A stretch of 64,000 nucleotides of DNA from Ectocarpus siliculosus (taxonomy: Eukaryota > Sar > Phaeophyceae > Ectocarpales > Ectocarpaceae): contig FN649731.1 of the NCBI GenBank assembly GCA_000310025.1, forward strand, positions 1,268,145 to 1,332,144, in the 5' to 3' direction. The stretch's first letter is position 1, and each line of letters begins with the position of its first letter. Positions 34,352 through 44,945 of this stretch are shown here, in pieces. Position numbers and translations under genes: made by a program. The notes beneath the pieces were generated by a model. That model did not search any database. It was not told the DNA's origin and worked only from the letters and a program-made list of their open reading frames with translations.

Positions 34352-35006
34352 ATGGTCAACGACACGTTGGAAGAGGCTGGGAATGGTACTGTTCAAGTCT
34401 GCAAGCGGGAGCAAAAATGGCAAGCTGCTCCTTGTGCTCCTGTTACTGTATCTTACTGTATCTTGCCGCTGGTAAGAGGCTGCATCTGTCCAGAAGCGTC
34501 TTGGGCGGCAGCAACAGAAGACAACCTGTGCGCACTAGTCGCGTTTCAGGCCACATTTTACTCAAGCTCGCCATGCTGTCCAACGAGCAGCAGCATAGCA
34601 CACAACTCCTGGAGGCCAAGGTACTCTTAGCCATTGCCTTTCCATGGCTGAGCTACCGGGACGACCAGACCGTGATTTCTGCTTCGAATATGAACCATGT
34701 AGTCGGTGGACAAATATCGACAGTTTCGTTTGTCGTGTGCTGTGTTTTTCTTGGCGCGATGGACAAGATGGAGCAATGTGCCAGTTTGAATTGGTGGGTT
34801 GCGTGGGCCTTGAGGGAACACACCCTTTCTTTCGCAACGATGATTTTTTCGTGCGTGTTTGCTGGGTGTCGTACGGAGGGCTTCCAAAACCTCGTTTGGA
34901 TTTCGCCGCTAGTCAGCACACGACATCAAGACTCCTACACCGAACCACGAAACCCATACAAAAATTCTACACTAACACCAACAACAGTCTTCATCCTACA
35001 CTATAA
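34352..35006 (+). CDS. Candidate small gene of unknown function
   Basis: Three pieces join in phase: 34352-34385 (ATG, donor GTACTG), 34550-34620 (acceptor TTTCAG, donor GTACTC) and 34785-35006 (acceptor GCCAG, stop), giving 108 residues. The middle exon reads ILLKLAMLSNEQQHSTQLLE, a plausible helix, and the last begins FELVGCVGLEGTHPFF. The C-terminal half is less convincing and no family is recognised. Exon 3 could end early or be spurious. The support is phase consistency only. Confidence 0.35.
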
Positions 35007-35540
35007 CTACAACTGTGCGCCGTAGCAGTCGCACACCAAAGACGTAAACATACACGGAATCGACGACCAATGTCACACAATAGACATGCGCATTTTTCGC
35101 TATCATCACAAAAGGTACCGGACTGCCTCGGCACGGCAAGGGTACCGATGTCGGCTGACGGAGGCAGGGCGTGGGAGGTGAAAGAAAGCCGCGTCTCCTG
35201 AACAGCGGCGGTAGCAGTGTTTGACAGCCGATGAAACAAATTCCACCTGCCCTTGCCCTTAAAGCACCATCTTTGAGGACTACTTGGAAGTACTTGCCGA
35301 CCCTGATTTTTCCGGAATTCTCCAATGTAGCGATGATTCCACCAGAGCCGAATGAAGATACCTATTACAGCGAGATCGTTGAAGCCAAAACCCCGAAGGC
35401 ACCCCACTCGGTGCCCCATAAATCCCACTAGGCCATAACCAATGACCTTAGAGCGCAGTGTAGCTACAAACGAGCAACAGTTGCAATGTAGGGACTCCTC
35501 GATCCCCGTCACACCCCCAACCACCGTAGCTGGTGATGAG

Positions 35541-38500
35541 TCATCCCATCTTGGGTTTGCCCTGGTCAAGAGGCGAATACCCAACGAAGCCTACCGCAAG
35601 GCTCGATAAGCACAACACAAGCGGCATCGGAAGCTCCGCAAACTCGCCCAAGAACAGCTGGGGGGTGGTGGCGAGCAGCAAAAACAACGAGCACGGCGGA
35701 TATCGACATATATTCGTCAGGAAACACGAAAGAAGCCTACGTACACAGGGTTCAAAAAATAACATCTTCATTTCTGGACTTGGGATGCGAGCGAATGGGT
35801 ATGAGGGACACGTGCGCTTGGAGGTGGCGTGGAACAAAAGAGGGAACGGGCCATGAGGAGTAGCAAACACGGCTATAAGAAAGGACCACGCCAACACAGT
35901 TAAGCCCTAAATGATCCGGCTCTCTGTTGTCCTGTTTAAACGGAACTCGGAGTAACCAATATGCAAAGCACTGCTGTGTTCCCTCATACAAATGTCTTAA
36001 TTGTAGCTCCTGGAGCACACCAAATCTTGCTTCCTCGTCTGGGATGGCATGAAGCACCACGATAGCACCGTGCGTCGTTCGAACCACCGACAAAAGAGGG
36101 CGCGACAGAACATGTAGACCAAATAGGGCAGAAAAATGAAGTACACCAAATCGATGCGCAACAAATCCAATGCGAAACAGCTAGAGAAAGGTATCCTCCC
36201 TTCCCCCGTATCCAAGTATCTCTCAACATTCTCTCCTTCCTCAATGCAAACCAACACGAGGTTTTTAATGGACGTCTGCTGTACTTCCCTCGTCCCGGAA
36301 TCGCTTGTCAGACCTAGCTTGGTCTTACGACCATATCAGAGAGTACGATAGGCATGCCACAGCAGTTCTCGGCAATGTCCTCGACTCACAAAAATAGTTT
36401 GTTCCCGTAAAGTGCGGTCGCGGACGCAGGATTTTGTCTCGCTGTCGCCTGGCGAGTACATCGAACCGAAATATCGTGGAGGTACTGCTTGCAGACCCAG
36501 AACGGGTATCTCGTGCACAGTCTAGTGGGACGGCGTGTGATTGGGGACGCACGCGCAACGGCTTATGGTTCTTGTGTCTCAAGCTTCGATTTAGCAGACT
36601 TTCCCAAAACCGATACAAATCCTCCTTCAAAACGTTTCAGGACCTGGGAAGTTCTCTTCCCCCCTGAAAATCGTGCATCCCATTCTTTCTGTCCTCTCGT
36701 AACCGTAGCCTCCACTGCAGTTGGTTCGAGCTTTGTTTGGAGCGTTCGTTGTGTGTCAAAAATATGGCACGTCTTTGGTGTTCGCGGAAAGGTGTGCACA
36801 GACACAACAGGTGAGACGGTATCCATGCGGTACGGAAAACACGATCCCGAGAAGAGGGGAATGCCCTTGGGCAAGTCTGACGTCCTGATAAAATCGTGCC
36901 AAGAGGTCGACAATGCCCCACACATTCCTCTCAAATATGGCGAGTTTGAACTATGTAAACGAATAGCACGTGGGCGTCGCTTCCTTCAGGCGGCATACTC
37001 CTTGAGACGGGAAACAGTGCAACTAGCACTGTCCACCTTACACAACCAACCAAACAGAATATCAAGAACAGAGAACAGGGAGGTCCAAAACGTTGCTGAC
37101 AAAAAAAAACGTTTTCAGCCCAGACTACAAGAGCTGTCGTTCTAGAAAGGGTATCCACCCCCGAAAGTGTCTGCCATCGAAATCACAAGCCTCCACGCGG
37201 AAGGTCGGCACCGCGTGCGGTAAGATGTATTGAATCAACTGGTTGCGCTGACAGCGGCGCCGACAGCTGAACAGGGAGCACTCACGTGTGTGAGGACGAC
37301 AGCCGACATAAGCCCGAAGAGCATGATCGCCGCGGAGAACTTGTGCGAGGTAAACAATAGGGCGGCGCACAAGACTTCCGTGCTGCCGTCGGATACGCAA
37401 CCGGTCACAGGGACAGACGTCCAGGGAAGGCCCACCGTGTGTCAGTCAGCGACGACGGCGGGGGGTCCCGGAGAATGGGCAGGCGGAGGGGTGAACGAGA
37501 GTGAGTTACTGCCGAGGCGCGTGAACCGCGATGGTTGGTGAGCAAAAGAGAAGCGTCCGTGCAGTGTCGAGAAATGAAAGAGACAAATGTGCCGAGGTCA
37601 AGCTATTTTGATGGGCGCGGAGAACGCCTGGTCAAATGTTATCTTTGGGCCAACAGCTCGCGCCCGCATGCTACTGAAAAGATACGCTCACGAAGATGAA
37701 CAGATTACAGCAAGCAAACACCGGCGCGATGAAGGGGTGCAGTGTGTTAGAATGCCACGCCCAGAAAACCGCTAATTAACAGTCGAACACGAAAACCTTG
37801 CGATGCTGGTGTCAAGACGCACGTTGGAATACCAAGTGCAGCAGCAGAGCGCACCACTTTGTGCGAGGGGGAAATTCTCGTCAACATCTGGTGCAGGGGA
37901 GTACAGGCTGCGTCGACCCCATGATAGAATCGTCGTGCGCCCCTCCACAGAGCATCAATACCGAGCTCCAGTGTACCGTACGGCGCCGAAGACCCTTCGC
38001 CGATTCGTTCGCCACCTCCCCAACAAACACAATCTCGACCGGAATCCCGACAGGAGAAAAATAACTAATACAGGGCGTGATTGAGCAGCAAATGGGCCTG
38101 GACATTTTTTTACCCTCACACCTTCCGAAGATGAGCTTCACCGCGGCCGCGTTAAGCTCGACGCCTATCTCCGAGAAGAAGAACATCTCCTGCCAGAACG
38201 GCGTGAATCTGTTCTCGAAGGCCTCGTCCATCGCGGCGTACACGTCGGCCCCCCACTTTATTTCCGCACGGCGGTTCGGCGGAGGCAGCAGAAAATTTTT
38301 AGTGTGCATCAAGTGTAGCAAAGGTTGTTTGCCTCTCAGCAAACAGGGTGCACCCAGTAACGTCATCATCAGAACCCACGCTACAGCAGCGGTCCACGAT
38401 CAAGACGCACCAAGAAGGATGAAGAGAAAATACAGAAGAGTTGCCGTGCCAATGCCTTTCGTAGCTTTATGCAAATATTCCGGCGGAGTGAGAGAACTCA

Positions 38501-39108
38501 AGGCAAGGGCAAGGATTGAACTGTACCTCTGACAACCGCGAGCACCGTTCAGCCCAGCGGTCAATCTCACTCGTGCTTCCTACTACTTCCGGCAGTAGAC
38601 TTGTGCTGTAGACTGCAGTAGACCACCAGAGTCACACAAAAAAACAGACACGCGTACTGTGAGTTGCCGCCCGTCGACTCAAGGGGAGTTTAACTTGAGC
38701 GCGGTACGTACAAGGAGATGGCGCCCAACGCGAAAGAGTCGTTGGTCTCTGGATGAAGCTCGAGCGAAATGCACGTTCACTGGGTTGCGCCGTAACCTAC
38801 GCGGCGGAGGTTACTCCGAAACAACGCGAAAAACCTCTCAGGAGCCCCAAGAACTCAGTTGAGTATCACACGCCTCACACCCTGGCAAAGAAAACTGCCG
38901 AAAAGAGCATAGGCGACGTCGCGTGGGAACCAATGAACACATAGAGAGTAGTCTACAGCACAGCAGCAGCTGTTGGGCAAAACGGCGGTGTTTGTATACG
39001 GGGGAACGGCGGAACAAAAGGTCCCACCTTTGGCGTCAACTTGCAGACACCCGACAGAAGAAACGTGCCGCACAGACACAATTTCACTAGGCCTGCGAGC
39101 ATGCCCAT
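35541..39108 (-). CDS. TMEM35/DoxX-like membrane protein
   Basis: Four minus-strand exons join in phase: 39028-39108 (ATG at 39108; a second in-frame ATG lies six bases on), 38122-38255, 37286-37382 and 35541-35657 (TGA), giving 142 residues. The plan matches the TMEM35/DoxX-like family: helix 1 with FLLSGVCKLTPK (residues 16-27; KLTP is a family hallmark), a polar stretch (WGADVYAAMDEAFENRF), then three further helices around LIFGSTEVLCAALLFT, AIMLFGLMSAVVLTH and PMPLVLCLSSLAVGFVG. Animal TMEM35A assists nicotinic receptor assembly and TMEM35B is poorly known; in an alga only a membrane location can be inferred. Intron 3 (35658-37285) is long and holds an unexplained open frame. The gene is head-to-head with the one at 39433. 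Confidence 0.86.
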
Positions 39109-39432
39109 ATTTCCAAGAAGCGTAAGGGGGAGCCGCACAAGCTGCAGGGAGCTGAAGAGTAGAGGAAGGCTGTTGTGCGTCCAAGTGTAAGGCGGTGTGT
39201 GTTGTGGTGTCTGGTGTTTGGCCGCTCGAAATCTACGAAATCTACGATGAACGATCTACATGAGATTGGGAGTTCGATATGGTTCTCGAGCGTTGCCCGG
39301 GTTCTGCATTCGGAACCTGGCAACCTGGCCACCGCGCCGGGGCGAAGAAGGTGTTAGTGTGCTTGTCCTCCTGCTGTAGTGCACGCGTGCACCTGCCCGG
39401 CACCGGTGAGTGTGTAGGAGAGAACCAGAGAG
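39109..39432. promoter_or_regulatory. Short divergent promoter region
   Basis: 324 bases separate two start codons on opposite strands: the TMEM35-like gene (39108, minus) and the mitochondrial-type gene (39433, plus). Both genes must be driven from this interval, which includes both 5' untranslated regions. No specific promoter element could be assigned. Confidence 0.6.
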
Positions 39433-40860
39433 ATGCTGCGAGTGCTCCAACCTCGACTCCCTACCCATGGGCGTGCGCCGCTGCGCCGTCCCAAGGTGAT
39501 CGAGGGCTGCATACGGCAGCACGGGCATCGGCGACTTTCCACAACCGCCGAGCCGGCAAAACCTTCCTCGCCTGCTGCCGAGGAGCCCGGCTGGCCGCTA
39601 AAGGTATGGGTAGAGGCAGCTGCTGTAGAAAACACCAGTACCAGGGTGGGGTCATTGTATTCTACACCCTGCAATCTACCCGTGCAAGACCCCGAGGTGC
39701 GAACTTACAGCACCGGTGCGCTTACGTGCTCGCGAGTACGTGTCAAGAGTTTGTTGACGGTGAGGCGCAGTCGGGGCATGTACGGCAGCGCGCGGCAGCA
39801 GGTTCGCCAACTTTTGCAGAGCGGGTGGAAAGCTTTTACCTAGCGTTGGAACATGTAGGTTTGGCGGCATCTTGTGGGCGAAGAGGCCTGGATCGGAAGG
39901 CCAGCAATCCGGAAGAGTGCAGATTTCCCGGCGATGACGACATTGAGGTTGCACGCGGAACCTGAGTAGCCACGGCGGGTGCACCTCCTAGCCCGGCCCG
40001 GTGGAGGTTGAATGTCGTGTTAGCCAATCACCGTGGAATAATATTCGGACTCGCCCAAACTCGCCCAAACTCGTTTCAGGCGATAAACTTATGCTGCTGT
40101 CGTCGATGAAGCACAGGGTGTACGGCAGTCCACCCACTTTCGCCCGTCGCCGCTTTGACTCCCCACCTCGCTCGTCTGAAGTGCATTCGTTTGCACCTTG
40201 CTCCTTTCACTCCTCCAACTCTGTATGACGCAACTATGAGGTGCTGCTGCGATCTTGCGACAGAGATGAGTGATCGTTCAACGAGACAACGACTGCAAGT
40301 TTAAGTTTCAGCCCCCCCCCAATTACGCAAGTCTCAACGTACGTGCCCTTGCGTGTGTACAACTTTCAATAATATATTAGTACAAAGTGGCGGGAGGGGC
40401 TATACTGGGCACCATCATCCCGTACATATTCTCGTACGCCATGGCAAACGACCCAGGGTCAAGGAGGCTGGTCAGCAAGCTATCGCCGGGAATCGGTGAG
40501 ATTTGTGTTTCGTAGTTTTGCTGGGGTCGGTGTCGGTCTCTCGGTCGTGGTATTGGCCACGCCGTCGCTGTGGTGTGCCATCATCGCAGCTACTACGCTG
40601 CCTGGCGGGGGGCGGCTTGGAGGTGACTTCGACAGCAATGATTGGCTGTGTGAGCAAAGAGGGGGAAAATGACTCTGCGTGAATGAAAAGCAACCTTAGA
40701 GACCAACTCAATCTCACCTGCTCTTGTGCTGGGTTTAATCGTGGACTTGTGGCCACGTGTACGTCCGCCAAAGTTGTTTTCGAGGGCTTACGTGTCTCAG
40801 TATTTTGTCCCCGAGCAGAAAGTTTTCGGCAAAGTCTGGTGGATAGATGACGACTGCTCC

Positions 40861-40895
<35 letters not shown>

Positions 40896-41201
40896 CGGCA
40901 TCCCTGCGCTTGTGCTGTGTTCGACGTCGCCCTGCATTTGGATGGGGCTCTCCGATGCTGACCGCCAAACATGGCACTCTTAATAGTGCAATGGTTCCGG
41001 CAGCGACAGAAAGGCGGGCATTTCTTTGACGAAGACCCCAAGCGACTCGAATACCTGGCGCACGTGCCAGATTGGATCAACGAACGTGAGCAAGACAAAA
41101 GATTATCTGACCCACGTGCTGATTACTTTTTTGTGGGTCGTAAAGAGTTGCTTCAGTCTCATGAGTGCAAGCACATACCATGCACGTACTGTATAGCTTG
41201 A
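39433..41201 (+). CDS. Probable mitochondrial single-pass membrane protein, unknown
   Basis: Three exons join in phase: 39433-39603 (ATG, donor GTATGG), 40381-40495 (acceptor TATTAG, donor GTGAGA) and 40987-41201 (acceptor AATAG, stop TGA), giving 166 residues. Residues 1-40 form a typical mitochondrial presequence: Arg-rich with no acidic residues at first (MLRVLQPRLPTHGRAPLRR), and later HRRLSTTAEP. Residues 57-75 form one membrane segment (YKVAGGAILGTIIPYIFSYA). The rest is soluble: DPGSRRLVSKLSPGIVQWFR, then KGGHFFDEDPKRLEYLAHVP. Exon 3 might end earlier, at a GTGAGC donor near 41087, with a further exon downstream, so the last 37 residues are less secure. I do not recognise the family; a small inner-membrane or respiratory-complex accessory protein is a guess. 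Confidence 0.72.
40862..40893 (+). repeat. (CTG)n trinucleotide repeat
   Basis: About ten GCT/CTG units in the second intron of the mitochondrial-type gene. Confidence 0.9.
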
Positions 41202-42138
41202 AATGCGATCGAACTTTTTTTATGTTGGAAGCGCTCGAACCCTCTGTTGTGGGGTTGATGTTGAGAGTTTGTTTTTCTTTTTTTCGTTTATGCGCAAGGT
41301 TTTTCTGCAATGCACGCGCACTTTTCCAAGTTTTTCGTTGTACGCGTTTTTTTAGCCCACGTGCTTCACGTGTGTCTAGTGGATCGGAGTACTAAATAGG
41401 AGACTGAGGTTCTGCAGTGCCACCTAACATGGCACTGTGGACACGGCGGTAGGGCAGAGTGCGGGGAAATCGCGAACGGCACCAAAACATTGATACCATC
41501 CTTACAAAAGATTAGACCCGCGGCCAGGTATGCTACACTCCTGAACCAGAGCCGGGGAGGCACCGTCGTCTGCTTGACGCCTCCCCCCGCCTCCGCTACC
41601 GTACATGACGGTCGCCCCGGTGGTCTAGTGGTATCCTCGTAGACCGCTAGTCGCAGAGGTCGTGCGTTCGAATCCCCATGGGGTGAAAAAATTACAAAAT
41701 TTGCGGGTGAAAGCAAAATATAGCTGAAAAGCCCTAGTGAGTACCAAACTTCGAGGTGGCCACCGTTGACGAGGTAAAGGGACGGCTGGACCCTTCTCGC
41801 GATAAAAATAAATTCAGCACGCACCGCAGGAGGAAGGTGGGGCATGAAAATAAATAAAAAGAAGAGAAAAAGCCCTGGTGTTTACCCCCTCCTGTGTGAC
41901 CCTGGATGGTTGTAGTTGTACGAAAAAACACACTGAAAAGTGTAGTACTCTACATACGCTGAAAAGTGTAGTACACGTCTCACCACGAAAAATGGCGGGA
42001 CTGTCGCCATCATAAATAGGACGAAAACACATAAAACATGAAAGCCACAGTACCCCCACCACCACCACCCTTCTCTCTCTCTTTTTTCTCTCTCTCTCTC
42101 TCGCTCTCGCTCTCTATATTCGGCACGAAGCCGTGAGC
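41202..42138. other. Spacer with a SINE
   Basis: Between two plus-strand genes. It contains a tRNA-headed SINE (41615-41875) and a CT-rich tract just upstream of the next start codon (42065-42112). No other gene signal was found. Confidence 0.55.
41615..41875 (+). mobile_element. tRNA-derived SINE, different body
   Basis: It begins GCCCCGGTGGTCTAGTGG (A box) and has CGTTCGAATCCCC (B box) about 50 bases on. A body of about 170 bases follows, ending in an A-rich tail (AAAATAAATAAAAAGAAGAG, near 41855). The first 26 bases match the heads at 4254 and 10615 almost exactly, but the body does not. The cloverleaf is imperfect (mismatched T and anticodon stems), so it is not a working tRNA gene. Confidence 0.72.
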
Positions 42139-44317
42139 ATGGAGATTCGCACCGGCAGTGGAGAAACCCGCCGCCTTGACGGCTTGGACGCCCAGACGCC
42201 ATTCTCGTCCGTGGGTCGCCTGGTGCAAGGCGGGGGCTGGCTGACCGACTTTGACGTGTTGGACGAGGGGGATACGGGCGACGGGGAGGTACTGTACGCA
42301 CGCGTGGCTGGTCTGGTCGTTTGCGTGTCTTTTTGCTTCGGGTCGATTGTTCCGCTCGTTTTTGATATTTGTTGATTGGTATAGCTGGGAATGGGAAAGG
42401 TTGTCGCGAACCAAGCCATTGACCGATGTGATGCGTTTTCAGCAAGGGTGGCGTCGGGGACATCGAGGAACGCAACAGAGGCTCTGACTTTGTTGTGTCT
42501 TTTAAGATCCCGGGGCTATCGGGTTTGTTTTGTTCACAAGTGGTAACCGTGGGTTGGACTGTCGGTGTTCATGCGGTGGTGGCTGTGTGATGCCGAATAA
42601 GCGCGGCGGCAGAACATGACCCCCCACCACCACCCTCCCCCTCTCCATCCCCCAGGCACAATCAGGGCAGATACCGGCCACGTGGGACATTAGCAGTAGC
42701 GGCGCCAGTAGCGCCAGCAGTTACGAACACGAGGGCAGCTCCCCGTACTCGGCGACCTCTGCAAACACCAGCAGCGGCGTCGCCGCGGCCGTTAGAAGAG
42801 ACGTGGCCGCGTGCAACATCCGCTCGTGGTGGGACATCGCCGCCCTGGAACAGGAGCAGGCTAGACAACCGGCGCCACTGGCGACGGTAGCGGGGTCGGC
42901 GTCATCGTCCGGCAGCTCTTCGGCGAGGGCTGGTTCCGCCGGCGGCGGCGGCAGCGCTGCTGCCAGCTCGTCCGTGGGTACCGTGGGGGCGGCGAGGGGG
43001 TCTTCCGCCAAGGTAGGTGCCTTCGACGTTTGTCTATCCTTCCGCCGTCATCGATGCGTCATCATTGTACTCGGATGGGCAGTTTGTCCTCGGGTCACGT
43101 TGGCGCAACTGTTGCCTGCGGATGCCACTGGTGGTAGGGGTGAGGTTGTTGCCGACGACGTCGTCGTCTGAGTTGCTACGCCGTCACCAAGCCTGCAAGG
43201 CTTTTTTCTTTTTTCCGTACGGTCTGGATGGAATTACCGGGCGATTTGATCGTGCGTTCTGTCGTGTATCGACCGATCAAGGTTTGGCGTGGTGGCCAGG
43301 CGCGGTGTGCATGTTGTGACCTTGTTCCCCAAGATCGAAAGGAGAAAGGCACGCGGTGTGTATGAGGTAGCACGACCAGCGCACGTTTTCCTGATGCCGT
43401 CGCTTTCCCCTGGTGCCCTTTTTTTTTCCTTGCTCTCGGGGTCACTCCTGTTTTTTCTCTATCATCCCTTTCTACCTCTTGTTTGTCGCATGACTTCGTT
43501 GCGTCCTTCGGAATACCAAACCAATGCAGTATTTTCGAATAATCGTGAATGCACACAGCAGTGACCCCCCGCCCCCCGCCCCCCCCTATTCACAGAAAAT
43601 GTCCAACGCGGAGCAAGCTCGGGCGATGATCCAGCACCTTGATGAAATGGTGGAGGCGTTGGAAAGGGACAAGCTAACGGGCGTACGCTCGGTGAGAAAA
43701 CGAATCGCGTTTGCCATTTGCTCCGAATTTTGTTTTTCGCTCGGCGGGGAAGAGAGGGGCTGACGGCCTCTCGGGTGTGGCTTTTTACCATTCGTGTGAC
43801 TTTCGCGGTTCAACTCGGCCTTTGATTGCGAATCCGGCTTTTCGAGCAGACTTCTTCGAATCGGAACCCATTTAAGCCCCGCGCGTGCACCTCTGCCCAG
43901 TCGAAGCTTGGGGAGTAACCTTCAAAGTAGACCGACAAGAGGAGATTGTGCCGTGATCGCATGGATTTCCCTCGAAAACGGAGTGAGCTCGGGTCTCGAG
44001 ACCGCGCCGACGGGCTTATGGAACCGACCTAACGTGTACCACCAACCCATCCAGCATATCGTGTTTCTCTAAATTTAGCTCGTGTAAAGCAGCTCGGATG
44101 ATTTTTGTACACCGATGATCCCATGACGCTACACCCGTGTTTCTCTGGCTCGTGTGTAGCCGCACTGATGGTTTGCACACCCATTGTCCCATGATGTTGC
44201 TGTACCTTGCGTGCGCAGATTGACGACGTGGAGGAGGCGGTTCGGGAGCTTCGCAGACAGCAGAAGGAACTGCGCCGAAAGCACCCGGGAAGGCGACGAT
44301 TCCTCGGGCTGTTTTGA
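42139..44317 (+). CDS. Uncharacterised protein with C-terminal coiled coil
   Basis: Four exons, all joined at phase 0: 42139-42288 (ATG), 42656-43012, 43596-43691 and 44219-44317 (TGA), giving 233 residues. The N-terminal 50 residues are soluble (LVQGGGWLTDFDVLDEGDTG). Residues 51-169 are Ser/Ala/Gly-rich and probably disordered, apart from a short conserved-looking NIRSWWDIAALEQEQARQ. Residues 170-226 form a charged coiled coil (NAEQARAMIQHLDEMVEALE, then DDVEEAVRELRRQQKELRRK), ending RRRFLGLF. There is no signal peptide or membrane segment. The layout (disordered linker plus short dimerising helix) suits an adaptor or scaffold, but no family is recognised. Its 3' end faces that of PSMA3, 628 bases away. 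Confidence 0.82.
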
Positions 44318-44945
44318 GCAAGTAGACCAAGGAAAACGCTTGTATCGTGTTCACGATGAGATTTCCTGCTGGTCTGAGGGCGGGGCTGTTCTGACGAACC
44401 GAAAGAGAGGAAAGACGTGTTTCCCGATTTGGATTCGTCCATCTTGGGGTGTACGCCATTGTGGTGTAGTTTTTTCGGTTGATGGCGCTAAAGGACTAGT
44501 GCGATGCAACAGACCCAAGCGCCGCAAGCAGACAGTTGCGATTTGCGTATGTTTGCTTGCGTAATAGCGTCGGTTTTGACACCAACATTGCGAGAATAAG
44601 GTGGCGTTGTCGACAGCATCTTCACCACGGCGAGTTAAGAGAGCAACGCACGCAAGACGCTACCAGGCCGGTGCTGCCACACCAAAACGCTCCCGCCAGT
44701 GGCAATCAGCACGACCACGGCATACGAACAAGCAGCAACGCTGGGGGTGTTTCAACCACCAAAAACGGTGTCGTCTACTCCTCTCGCCACGACTCTCCTG
44801 CCCCTCCGCGGTCAAAGCTCATTTTCGCCAAAGATACCAAAAAAGAAAAAACATGTGCGCGAAAACAAAAACAAGCCTAATCTACCCTCTCGATTGAAAG
44901 CAAGAAGGGTCTGATCGTCAGCCTTCATCCAAAATCTAAAAACTC
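44318..44945. other. Convergent 3' spacer
   Basis: Between two stop codons on opposite strands. It presumably holds both 3' untranslated regions. Nothing else is seen. Confidence 0.55.

Noticed and set aside
41615-41690. Possible genuine tRNA gene
   Set aside because: A and B boxes are present, but the T stem and anticodon stem do not pair and an A-rich tail follows, so a SINE head is the better reading.
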